NCBI GenBank assembly: GCA_022539475.1
Contig: VCMS01000004.1
Location: 1 to 64,000, forward strand
From: Gracilaria domingensis
Taxonomy: Eukaryota > Rhodophyta > Florideophyceae > Gracilariales > Gracilariaceae
Direction of reading: 5' to 3'
Length of the DNA stretch: 64,000 nt
The notes below the pieces were generated by a model, which had not been told where the DNA came from, did not search any database, and worked only from the letters and a program-made list of their open reading frames with translations. This document shows positions 31,456 through 41,501 of this stretch, one piece after another (the stretch's first letter is position 1; each line of letters starts with the position of its first letter). A program made the translations under genes and the position numbers.

Positions 31456-31743
31456 TCACAGCGATAGTGACTCAAGAAGACGGGACAACTGGGCGGTCGC
31501 ATCATTCTCTGTAGAAACATCCTCTTTGTGTAAGATTTGCTCTGCTTTACTGACAACTCTCAAGCGATGGCGAGCGTAGTTGGATGAAGACGGCAATGCT
31601 TCAAGGACCTCTCGTTCTTTTTGAAGACGCACAAACAAGCGCTGCTTGCGCTGCTCATCATATACCACAGGTTTCGATTGTTGGGGTATTACGCCCGACT
31701 GCTGGTGAGCCTGCGATGGCTCGTTCCCGGTGTCAATATCCAT
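31456..31743 (-). CDS. Small unknown protein, 95 aa
   Basis: From ATG 31743. A disordered Gln/Ser-rich start precedes a conserved-looking helical piece (YDEQRKQRLFVRLQKEREVLEALPSSSNYARHRLRVVSKAEQIL). Short unnamed algal and plant proteins carry a similar R-LQ-E---L--LP-TS-YA-HRL-V pattern, from memory. Function unknown. Its stop lies 45 bp from that of pheS, tail-to-tail. Confidence 0.5.
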   Translation of the reverse strand: MDIDTGNEPSQAHQQSGVIPQQSKPVVYDEQRKQRLFVRLQKEREVLEALPSSSNYARHRLRVVSKAEQILHKEDVSTENDATAQLSRLLESLSL

Positions 31744-32438
31744 CAATGGAGTAAAACAGACAATAGGCGAAGAAATGTGACAAAGATTGCCGCGGCATTC
31801 TACCTTCGCCAAGGGTATAGCCCGTGAAGAAATGACAAAGGCACAGGTTTCCTTTCATGCATGCTTCCCATGTTCGAGAATTGGAGATACTGTACATGTG
31901 TGAAGGGTGGAGCCCTCCGAAATGGGTACAGCTGCTATTACAGTACAGAATACAGTATCCTTCTGCATAGGGCTTGCAGTAGCCTCAACAGAATGCGCGC
32001 AGACTCCCATGGCCCAAGCCAGGTGGTGGCCCACATGAAGGAGTACATCTGCATGTGACTGGGCTTGATCGTCAGGATGATCTCGTCCTGGTTGCAACGG
32101 AGACTCGCAAACGTTCGAGTAGGATACGGATGATATCGCAGTGGCTTGCCGCTTCGTTTTCCTCCGAATTTGCATCCCATTCACTTTCGTCCACATCCAA
32201 AATTAGCAAACCATCTGTTTGCTGCGAATTCCACTGCACTGCAAGACTTTGCTTGATGCGTCAACTTGTGCCTTATGGTCCTGCGCTCGGCTGACTAGAG
32301 CTCTGCGTCACCGTTGGAGTTCATTGTCATACAAATTCCTAAGCGTTTTCAGAACGAAGCAGTCTCGTTACGTGTTCCTCCAGCTTTCACAAGTACACAT
32401 TTCTGCCACTCAGGCATAATCCAGATTTGCGACCTGCC
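31744..32438. other. Spacer between the 95-aa gene and prfB
   Basis: 695 bp, divergent arrangement. No gene recognised. Confidence 0.5.
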
Positions 32439-33724
32439 ATGGAACCTCCGACATGTTTTGTTTCTCTCCCCTTCCGGCCTCCCACTCGCATCCAACGCCC
32501 GAAGCCTCTTACCAACGCTAAGCGAGCGCGGAATCTCCACCGCAACCGGTTCCCAAGAGTAACCTGCGCTCTCAGACCGCCCACAGAAAGAGCGAGCCTC
32601 CTTCACCGAAAGCTACAAGATCTGAGAAGTCGAGTGGATGCCAACACAGCCGCCGAGGACATTGATCGCCATGTCGCAGCCGTAAAGGAACTCCAAGCCG
32701 AGTCGTCAGAACCTAACTTTTGGGACGACTCTAGCGCCGCACAAGAATCGCTTCGAAAACTAGCGACACACGAATCGGTCGTCGACCGCCTCAAAAAATG
32801 GAGCACACAAGCAGACGACGCCGGCGCCTTTCTCGAGCTTGCGACAGAAGCAGATGAGACAGACTTGGATATGTTGGAAGAAGCGGAGAGCATTATCGAA
32901 ACTCTGAACACCGATGTCGATAAGTTCGAGACGCAGCAATTGCTCGATGGTCCGTACGATGCGTACAGTGCGATATTGACGATAACCGCCGGTGCGGGTG
33001 GAACGGATGCTCAGGATTGGGCTGAAATTCTCCTTCGCATGTACACTCGATGGGCTTCTGACTGCAATTACAAGGTGAGCATTCTTGACATGAGTGAAGG
33101 CGACGAAGCGGGACTCAAGTCGGTGACCGTTGAAATCGAAGGTGATTATGCTTGCGGCTATATGAGCGGCGAAAAGGGAACGCACCGATTGGTGCGCATC
33201 AGTCCGTTCAACGCGCAGGGTAAGCGGCAGACAAGTTTTGCTGGCGTGGAAGTGATGCCAGTGCTGAAGGAGGAAGAAGCGAACAAGGTGGAAGTGGCCG
33301 ATTCAGACATTGAGGTGACGACGATGCGGGCGGGTGGCAAAGGAGGTCAGAACGTGAACAAAGTGGAAACGGCGGTGCGTATGACGCACATTCCAACGGG
33401 AATAAGCGTACGATGTGCCAAGGAACGCAGCCAGGCTCAGAACAAGGTGAAGGCAATGGAGATACTCAAGGCGAAGCTGGCAGTAATCGCGGAAGAGCAG
33501 CGAGTGAAGGAGCTGGCAGACATTCGCGCGGAGACGCTGTAGAGGCGGCATGGGGGATGCAGATCCGTAATTACGTTTTGCACCCGTACAAAGTGGTGAA
33601 GGATCTACGCACGGAGCATGAGGAAGGCGACACGAGCGCGGTCCTGGACGGAAAGCTTGAAGACTTTATTGCAAATTGGCTGCGATGGCGGAGAGCAAAC
33701 GCCAATGAGGGCAGCGATAGGTGA
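32439..33724 (+). CDS. prfB: Plastid peptide chain release factor 2, C-terminus in a shifted frame
   Basis: RF2 ends translation at UGA and UAA. From ATG 32439 the protein has a basic transit peptide (to about residue 40), the N-terminal helical domain ([25 protein letters not shown]) and [18 protein letters not shown]. The stop-codon-reading segment is [22 protein letters not shown], with the RF2-type SPF. The peptidyl-hydrolase GGQ is in [26 protein letters not shown]. That frame stops at 33540-33542 (TAG) after ADIRAETL. The expected RF2 ending, [28 protein letters not shown] to LDGKLEDFI, continues in the -1 frame from about 33527 to a TGA at 33724. The break falls in CGCGCGG at 33525-33531. 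It is either a 2-base gain, a sequence error or recoding. Confidence 0.88.
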
Positions 33725-34229
33725 CGAAGAAAGAGCGCACATACAAAGATTTGCAGGGGCCGCGTGTCGCTGCGGTGTATGCCAGAGATACTATGACGAG
33801 ATGCGATATGAGGATTGCATGAAGATGGGCGGCACGCGAGGCAGTCGGACGCAGTTGGTGAGCTGGCGCGGCGACGGCGCAACAAGTTGTACGGCTGCGG
33901 GCGGGCGAGCGTGACGCGGCGAGCGCACGTGAGGGGCGGGGTATGAGTGTGAGTGGGTGCTAGACGGCGAAGCTGAAGCGTTGGCATTGCGGTGGGAGTG
34001 CGTCGGAATTGGTGACAGCAGCGACACGCGCAACAGTGGGCCAGCAGCAGCAGCAGCGGCGGCACTCACGGAACGCAGACAGGTGAGGTAAGTTACAGAA
34101 AGCAGCAGTGATGTATGAAACAAACGCAGAGACGAAACGTTGGTGCGCGCCGGTGCAGCCGCGCAGTAAAAGGCGTGTTGTCGATGGAGAAGCGTAGCGC
34201 GACGGCGACTGCAGCGCGTGGAGCTTGGG
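33725..34229. other. Spacer at the start of the GC-rich region
   Basis: 505 bp, composition rising in G and C. Long open stretches cross it on both strands but are low-complexity and unsupported. A small CAG repeat (about 34037-34053) is present. Confidence 0.45.
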
Positions 34230-34982
34230 CTACACAGTGGGCCTCGACGATCTGGAGGCGGGCGAGGGTTGTGCGCCTTCGTGGCGCGCGGCGGTGACGG
34301 CGGCCAGTATGGGCGCGGACGCGCGGTTGCGACGCTGCGGCAGCTGCGAGCTGGACGAGCGTGTATACCTGCCCAGAGAGCGCGTGGAGTACGACGACTT
34401 GGGCAAGAAGGTGGAGCGCGCGGCGGAGCGGAAGTTGGGCGGCATGGAACGCCGCGTTGTGTCGTCGCGCGGCAGCTTGGCGTTGGGGTTTGTTCGAAAG
34501 TGCAGCTCGTCGCGTTCGCGCTGCGCGGCCGACGAGCGCCTGGGCGCGTTGAGCAGCGGCATGGTGCGGGTGCGCGGCGGCGGGGTGCGGCGACGGCGCT
34601 GCAGGTCGGACGTGGAGTGCGATGTGGCGCGCGGCGCGGGGGTGGCAGAGTCGGCGCGGCGCGCGGGCGGCGCCTTTGGCTGCGGCGGCGGCGACGAGTA
34701 GGGCGTGGCGGGCGGGGGCATGGGCGGCGAGCGGCGCGCAGTGGACGCGGCGTCGCCCCAGATTGCGATTTGCTCCAGCCGCAGCTCGTGGCGGGAGCGG
34801 CGATGGGAGGAGTGGGCGGGGGGGAGCGGGTTGAGCTTCGGCGGCGGCGACGACGACGGGGAGGACGGGTAGGGGGGGGCGGGCTTTGCGGCGGAGGAGG
34901 AGGAGAAGGAGGAGGAGGAGGCCGCGGGCGCGGAGGAGGCGGCGGCGGAGGCAGCCCTGGCGGACGCAAAGCGGTTGGCCAT
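34230..34982 (-). CDS. Ser/Pro/Arg-rich disordered protein, 250 aa
   Basis: ATG 34982 to TAG 34230. Third codon positions are almost all G or C in this frame while first and second positions keep varied amino acids, including TWG-rich stretches such as HELRLEQIAIWGDAAS and QRERDELHFRTNPNAKLPRDD. This is the coding pattern of neighbouring genes. The N-terminus has Ala/Ser runs, the centre is Pro-rich (PPMPPPATPYSSPPPQPKAPP) and the rest is Arg/Ser-rich, suggestive of phosphorylation sites. No folded domain. It is divergent from UGDH over 739 bp. Other open frames here are likely shadows. Confidence 0.5.
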   Translation of the reverse strand: MANRFASARAASAAASSAPAASSSSFSSSSAAKPAPPYPSSPSSSPPPKLNPLPPAHSSHRRSRHELRLEQIAIWGDAASTARRSPPMPPPATPYSSPPPQPKAPPARRADSATPAPRATSHSTSDLQRRRRTPPPRTRTMPLLNAPRRSSAAQRERDELHFRTNPNAKLPRDDTTRRSMPPNFRSAARSTFLPKSSYSTRSLGRYTRSSSSQLPQRRNRASAPILAAVTAARHEGAQPSPASRSSRPTV

Positions 34983-35721
34983 GGCGGGCGCGCGGGGGAA
35001 GGAGGCGCGGGGGAAGGAGGCGGCGGGCGGCGGCGGGCGGCGGGCGGCGGCGGGCGGCGGGCGGCGGCGACGGCGGCGCGGCGCGCTGCGCGGAGGTTGC
35101 GTTTTACGGCGTCACGTGTGCGCGGCAGCGTGGCGAAGGGCGCATTATGTAATTGCGCGCGCGCGCGCCGAGAGTTGGCGCGCGCCGTTGTTGCCCGCTG
35201 TCGTCATGCGCTTTACACTGTCAGGCCGGGACGCGCTGCCGCCGCCGCGCGCGAGCCGCCGTGGCTGACAGCGCGCCGCGGCCGCGGCGGCGCGCCAAAT
35301 TCAATGAATAACGGCGCCGCGCCACGTGCTCCGCGTGGCCGCGCCGCATTGGCGGCGCCCGCGGCGGCACGGCGCGCCCGCAGCCGCGCGCTGACAGCGC
35401 GGACGCGCCCCGCGCGACGCGCCGCGCGGGCGCGCGCGCCGCGCCGCCGTGGCGCGGCGGCTGCGCCGCGTTTGCGCCGTCAGCGCGGCGCGCGTCGCTG
35501 CGCCGCGCCCGCGCCTGCCGCTGCGCCGGCTTGCAATTTAGGGCGCCGTGCGGCCCGTGCGTCCCCGACCGTTTGACGCCTCGGCTTGTTGGTTCAAATT
35601 GTCTGCGCTCGCCGCGCGCCGCTGCTGTTCTCTCCCATCGGCCTGCTCTTGCCGCTGCCGCCGCCTCCTCCTGCGTCGCTCTGCTCGCTGCCTTGCTTCT
35701 GCCTTGCTTGTTGCTTTCGCT
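34983..35721. promoter_or_regulatory. Very GC-rich divergent spacer upstream of UGDH
   Basis: About 740 bp dominated by CG and GC dinucleotides, with almost no CpG depletion. It contains GGCGCGCCAAAT (35289-35300), which reads as an E2F-like TTTGGCGC on the other strand, and an inverted CCAAT box (GCATTGGCGG, 35346-35355). The same 12-mer occurs in the patatin/lipid-kinase spacer. Promoter function is inferred from position. Confidence 0.5.
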
Positions 35722-37264
35722 ATGGTTTCCATTCCCTCCCAGGATGGGCTCAAGATTTGCTGTGTCGGTGCCGGTTACGTCGGCGGACCCGTAAGTGCTG
35801 CTCTCTCCCTCCGGCCTATGCCTCTTTCCCTCCTTCTTTTTTTTTTGCTCCCCCTCTCGATTCTAACACGTGCCTGTGTCCAAATGTGCACTGTTCCAAT
35901 GCGAGTAGACCATGTCCATGATCGCCCTCAAGTGCCCGGAGATCCAGGTTAAGATCGTGGACATTTCCACCCCGCGCATTGACGCCTGGAACAGCGACAA
36001 CCTGCCAATCTACGAACCGGGGCTGGACAAGGTCGTCACCGCCTGCCGGGGGAAGAACCTTTTTTTCAGCACTGACATCGACGAGGCCATCCAGGAGGCT
36101 GATGTCATTTTTGTCGCCGTCAACACGCCCACAAAGAAAGTTGGCATTGGCGCAGGCCGCGCCTCGGACCTCACGTACTGGGAGCTGGCCGCGCGCCGCA
36201 TCGCGCAAGTGGCTGACACCCCGAAGATCGTCGTGGAGAAGAGTACAGTGCCTATCAAGACGGCGGAGGCCATCTCCGCCGTGCTGCATGGCGCTGGAAA
36301 GACGCGCTTCGATGTGCTGAGCAACCCGGAGTTTCTGGCCGAGGGAACGGCTGTGACGGACCTGGACGACCCGGACCGTGTTTTGATTGGCGGCCAGCTG
36401 GACGAGCCTGGGCAGAAGGCGATGCAGGTGCTGGCGGATGTGTACGCGCACTGGGTGCCGCGCGAGCGCATTCTGCTGACCAACGTGTGGTCGTCGGAGC
36501 TGTCCAAGCTGGTGGCCAACTCGTTCCTTGCGCAGCGCGTGTCGTCTATCAATGCAATCTCTGCGGTGTGCGAGGCGTCTGGGGCGGACGTGGACGAAGT
36601 GGCGCGCGCCGTGGGAATGGACTCGCGCATCGGGCCCAAGTTTTTGAAGGCGTCTGTTGGGTTTGGCGGGTCGTGCTTCCAGAAGGACATTTTGAACCTG
36701 GTGTACCTGTGCGAGTCGTTTGGGCTCGGCGAGGTGGCGCACTACTTCCACCAGGTGGTGCACATGAACGACTACCAGAAGGAGCGGTTTGTGCGGCGCA
36801 TCATCCACGGGCTGTACAACACGGTGACGGGCAAGAAGATTGCGCTGCTCGGGTTTGCGTTCAAGAAGGACACGGGCGACACGCGCGAGTCGGCGTCGAT
36901 CGACGTGTGCCGGCGCCTGATCGAGGAGAAGGCGCAGGTGGCGATCTACGACCCCAAGGTGGACGAGGAGCAGGTGTGGATGGACCTGACGTACGCGTGC
37001 AAGATGGACAAGACGGAGGTGCAGAAGTACGTGACGCTGAGCACGGACGCGCTGTCGGCGTGCCAGGGCGCGCACGCGATGGCGGTGGCGACGGAGTGGG
37101 ACGAGTTCAAGGACCTGGACTACACGCAGGTGTACGACACCATGGTCAAGCCGTCGTTCGTGTTCGACGGGCGCAACATTCTGGACCACGCCGCGCTGCG
37201 CGACATCGGCTTTGTGGTGTACGCCATTGGAAAGCCGCTGGACGCCAAGCTCAGCACGGCGTGA
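35722..37264 (+). CDS. UGDH: UDP-glucose 6-dehydrogenase, two exons
   Basis: UGDH oxidises UDP-glucose to UDP-glucuronate, the precursor of glucuronate-bearing cell wall and mucilage polysaccharides. Exon 1 is 35722-35790 ([23 protein letters not shown]). The intron is 35791-35908 (GTAAGT ... GAGTAG, 118 nt, phase 0). Exon 2 is 35909-37264, beginning [18 protein letters not shown]. Total 474 aa, the usual animal/plant length. The Rossmann GAGYVG, the NAD-domain [23 protein letters not shown], and the catalytic Cys in [10 protein letters not shown] are intact, as is [15 protein letters not shown] content rises from the 5' to the 3' end of the gene. Confidence 0.96.
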
Positions 37265-37895
37265 GAGGCGCACGTCTTGGCTTGTCATTCTGTAACAAAT
37301 GAAATAAAATCTGACCGCGCTGACAGTGACAAGCGTCGCGCGCCGCGTGGCGTTGCTGTCCACGCGTGCCACGCGTGCCACGCGTGCCACGCGTGCCACG
37401 CGTGCCGCGCGCACTCTCTGCGAGTACTCGCGCTTCGCGACTCGCGGGTGCCACGGCGAGAGACGGCGCGGCCGCGGGCCGAGCGCCGCGGCACGGGTCG
37501 CTCGCGCGCAGCGGCGCTGTGGCACGGGTCGCTCGCGCGCAGCGGCGGCGTCGCGCGACGCGCGTGCGCGGCGCGCGTGCTCTACACGGGCGGGCGTGTC
37601 CTACAAAGCTTTCCAGCCATGCGCCGCGCGCCGCGCCCCAAAAGCGGCACGTCACGCGTTTGTCAGAGCACGCAAAGAGCGCGCCCGTGGACTTGTGCGC
37701 GCCAGCCAGACGCGCCCGCCGCCCCCTGCCACTGCGCCGCGACCCGCGCCGAATCACCAAAGCCTTATCACGCACGCAGCGCTGCGCCAGCGTTTTCTTC
37801 TTCTCGGCCATCAACCCCCCTCCCAGCGCGCTGTTCGCCTGCCCCCGCATTACCTTCATCAATCCCCCTCCCACTCCCAACCCCCCCTGCCCCCT
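37265..37895. other. GC-rich spacer between UGDH and the RING ligase gene
   Basis: 631 bp. It contains a 9-bp tandem repeat (37361-37405) and a 27-bp unit repeated once with a period of 31 bp (37490-37516 and 37521-37547). The right part is C-rich (CCCCCTCCCA tracts) and probably the promoter and leader of the next gene. Confidence 0.55.
37361..37405. repeat. 9-bp minisatellite (CACGCGTGC)5
   Basis: Five head-to-tail copies, each holding the palindrome CACGCGTG (an MluI core and E-box-like hexamer). It lies about 100 bp downstream of the UGDH stop codon. Confidence 0.9.
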
Positions 37896-39091
37896 ATGTG
37901 CTCCTCCGATTGCTCGTCCCAGTCCGACCCCCCCTCGTGCGCCCACACACCCCCCCACGATCATACACCCCCCGCGCGACCCGCTGAGTGCTGCTCGCCC
38001 GTCCACAAGCGCCGTCGCGTCGACCCCAGCCACACATGCGACACCGCTGTGCCGCCCGCCATGTGCAGCCCATCCCGCAAGCTACAAGATGCCGTTCGCC
38101 GAATCATGACCGAGGAGTCCTCGCCGCGAAGAAGACAGGCCGCAATCTCGCGCCTGTTCTCCGATAGAAACGCCGCGCTCATCGCCAAGGATGAGCCTCA
38201 GCCCGTGGAGCACCTCGACTCGTTCCCCGGAAAGGGCGCCGCCTCCAAGTGTGCCCACTACCAACGCAACTGTTGGATTCTCGCCGACTGCTGTCAACGC
38301 TACTACCCGTGCCGCCGCTGCCACGACGAGCAGGAGACGCATGAAATCGATCGCACGCCACCAAGTTTGTGGCGTGCGTCAAGTGTGGCGACGCGCATCA
38401 GCCCGTCGCCTCCCATTGCCGCAGCTGTGGAGTGCAGTTTGCGCGCTATTTTTGTGCCGAGTGCAAGTTCTACGACGACACGCCCGGCAAACACGCGTAC
38501 CACTGCGAGGGCTGTGGCATGTGCAGAGTGGGCAAAGGGCTGGGCATTGACAACTACCACTGCTACGGCTGCGGCAACTGCATTCCCATCGAGTACAAGG
38601 ACAAGCATCCGTGCCGGGAGCGCAGCCTGGACGCCAACTGCCCCATCTGCACCGAGTACCTGGCCACCAGCACGGCTCCCATGGTGTTCCTGCGCTGCGG
38701 CCACACCATGCACGCCAACTGCCTCAAGGACCTTGCGGCCAGCGGATATACATGTCCCATCTGCAACAAGTCCATGGCCGACATGAGCAAATGGTACAAG
38801 CAATTGGACGAGCAGATCAAGAACGAAGTGGTTCCGCGCGAATTTATGTACAAGCGCTCGCTGGTACTCTGTCACGAATGCAACCAGAAGACACAAGTTC
38901 GCTTCCATCTGGTGCACCACAAATGCGGCTCGTGTGGGAGTTATAACACGAGACTACTGCGACATTTCGATGTTCCGCCTTGCGATGAGGCTGCTAGTGC
39001 GGCTGCGGCTGCCGCGGCTGCCGCGCCTTTGCTCACAACGGACGCTTTGGTTCGCCCAGATCGGGCGGTAGAAGAGGCTACCTCTACTTGA
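37896..39091 (+). CDS. RCHY1/Pirh2-like CHY-RING E3 ubiquitin ligase, with a frame break at 38354
   Basis: Family members (RCHY1; plant MIEL1/BTS-related) are E3 ligases. The first frame (ATG 37896; alternatives at 38061 and 38106) has a disordered start and the first half of the CHY zinc finger, KCAHYQRNCWILADCCQRYYPCRRCHDEQETHEIDR. Continuing needs the -1 frame from 38354: HATKFVACVKCGDAHQPVASHCRSCGVQFARYFCAECKFYDD. CTCHY fingers follow (HCEGCGMCRVGKGLGIDNYHCYGCGNC), then RING-H2 (CPICTEYLATSTAPMVFLRCGHTMHANCL to CPICNK) and the terminal zinc ribbon (LCHECNQKTQVRFHLVHHKCGSCGSYNTRLL). All zinc ligands are present across the break. A missing C after GATCGC would explain it. The Ala-rich tail is unusual. 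About 398 aa in all. Confidence 0.9.
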
Positions 39092-41501
39092 GGAATCACG
39101 TCTAGCGACGTATAAAGCTTTGTATTGGTACGAACTGTACTAACTTTTTTTTTTTTTTTTTGTTTGTTTGTTCTTTCCGCCTTTTTTTTCCCCTTTTGTT
39201 GTACTTTTTGTGTTGAAATGTTTTTTTCTTTTACTTTGAGGAGGAAGAGGATGGGCCGGAAGGCAGGGGCGGGTGAGGGAGGGAAGGGGAGGCAGTGTCG
39301 TCGCCGCGGGGAGACAGCAGTTGCGGATTTTGGAGACGATAAAGATTTGACGGCGTGGCGGGCGACAATTCGTGTGGCGCCAACGTTGCGCATTGCGCGG
39401 CGTTAATTTTTCGCATGGCATGAATGCTTGTCAAGCAGCTGCGGCGGTGTCTGTTTGTTATTGCGCGCACGTGGATCATTTGTTTTTCTTTTTTTGGGCG
39501 CCGTGACGCGGCGCCGCGCGTCACGGCCGCGTCACGCTCGGCCGTTGGCCGTCGGCAGCCTCTCTCTGCTCTGCCTCCGCGCGGGAAGCGCGGAGAGCGC
39601 AGAGGAGCGGCGCCGCCGCCGCCGCGCCGTCGACCGCGGCGCGTCGAATTTGGTCGCGCCGAGCGCCGAGCGCCGAGCGCCGAGCGCCGCCGCGGCGCTT
39701 CCGCGCCGTCCCGGCGCACCGCGCGTACGCGGCTGGCGCGACGTGTCGCTGCCGCCCGTCCGCCGTGCGCGCTGTGATGCCAGGCATGCAATCGTGCGCT
39801 TGCGTTCCAGGCGCGCGCGCGATGCGCGCGTACAGCGTGATTGTGAGGGATCCGTTTTGGACGCGCTGCGCCAGTTTTTCTTTGTGTTCATCTTCCAAGA
39901 TGTCATCGTCAGCAAACTCGAGCCTTTGGCAGTAAGCTTCGCCGCGATCATCGACATCATGTCCTGCTTTGCTGCGCAAGCATTGTCAACGACTTGCTGC
40001 TGCATCTTCCAAACTCGCCTCCCCCCTTTGTATCTTCGTTCCAAATCTATCACGCCCCCATTTGTTTGCTTCCGTGTTTAGGGCGCTGCTCAGTGTTATC
40101 ATCGACATCCACAACTATCATCATCATACATATCCTCCATGGCAATCAAATTGCGAAGAGTGCACCTGTACCTTACACGCGAATCATGCATCGCCTGCAT
40201 CCCTCTTTTTCACGCGCAATTCTGTCCAAGACAAAACCAGATCAGGCGCCCGTGCCTCTTGCGAGACGTGTAATCGAAACCGGAACATCCCCGTTTACCG
40301 CTACCCAGAGTACTGGCGGTACACCGCCCGCGACACCTCCCTTGCTCTCATTATGAAAACGACACCAAGCCCGGACACTTTTCAAAAGTGTTTTGCGTTG
40401 TGTTCTCAAACACTCACTCGTGATGCGTTCGTAACCCAGTTATCCACATAGATTTGCCACGCGAAAAGCACTGCCCAGGTAAGGAAGGTATGTGTCTGTC
40501 CATCATCATGAGATCAAGCCGTGCAACCGATACTCAGAAACCACAATCGTTGGCTTTAAATTAACCTTTTGTTAATTCACGCCCTTTGTCGGTTGCGAAC
40601 CACAGGCCAATCAACCGTCACTGCTGCAATACAAAACGTGACATGCGCTAGGTTTTAATGCTCGGGAAACATCTCGCGATTTCAACAAAGACGCATAGAT
40701 ACGGCACGTTTCAGTCACCTTATCTCCCTTTTTGAGTTGTTATCAGCAGTTGCTCAACACTCAGCAGACCAGTTTCGCAATGCGAGCAACGCATGACAAA
40801 TATTTGGCGCTGCTGCCGAATACAATCACGCCGAAGATGAGGCTGTAGTTTTGCCATTTGCCTCGATGAGCGCAAGGGTCAAACTGCAAAATTAAGGCTT
40901 ATAAAAGGATAAACGCTGATGGTAGAATTCCGTTGTAGGAGTATGATACCGTACACAACCAGCCACCAACATTATTAATTGAACGATACCATGGACGCGG
41001 GCGCAAGACTTGTCGTGACGACACTCCCTGCTGCCTGGTGCAAAATGGCTGCAAGGGCTGTGCTCAAATATGCAGTGTTAAAGCGTTGCCGTCGGCGCTC
41101 TACACGTTCAAGCGCAGGGTTGGCAGACACTGCTTTCTCTGTAACTCTACTTGGCAAACAAGATCGATACTGGAACAAAGTATCTGTTCAAAACAACAAT
41201 ATTGAACGAATAATGCGGTACAAACTGTAAAGCGAATTTTACATTCGTCATCAGAACAACAACTTTACACAAGTGTGAAAAAGTTAAATGCAGCACTCCA
41301 TAGAGAGCGAGCGGTACAAAAGTTATGAGGATAGCTCTTCGCGCAAAAGAGAGTATCTGCGATCGATGGATTGCGGCGGAAGCGAAAGAAACGCGGCGGA
41401 GAGAAACGTCAATTTGATCGCATGTCAAAATGTCAAATAGGACCTTGGTTAGAACAAAAACGGTGAGAATAAGCCAGAGACGCGCGGACAGCATGCGTGC
41501 A
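39092..41501. other. 2.4-kb spacer without a supportable gene
   Basis: It starts with T-rich tracts (an 18-T run near 39146-39163) after the RING ligase gene. A GC-rich island lies at about 39500-39850, including (GAGCGCC)-type tandem heptamers at 39656-39690, and then ordinary-composition DNA to 41501. Open stretches at 39428-40081 (+) and 39532-40053 (-) show no recognisable protein. A 115-codon hydrophobic frame (41147-41494, minus) starts 8 bp after the TMEM184 stop and probably lies in its 3' UTR. Confidence 0.45.
39656..39690. repeat. 7-bp tandem repeat (GAGCGCC)4
   Basis: Four near-perfect copies inside the GC-rich island at 39.5-39.85 kb. Confidence 0.8.

Noticed and set aside
34218-35576. 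A 452-codon plus-strand frame over the GC-rich spacer
   Set aside because: Arg/Gly/Ala low-complexity, antisense to a better frame, and runs through the spacer into the UGDH leader; long frames arise by chance where stops (AT-rich) are rare.
35816-37525. 569-codon minus-strand frame opposite UGDH
   Set aside because: Antisense shadow of UGDH with His/Arg-rich composition.
41147-41494. 115-aa hydrophobic minus-strand ORF after TMEM184
   Set aside because: Starts 8 bp after the TMEM184 stop, no family, AT-richer than genes nearby; most likely 3' UTR.
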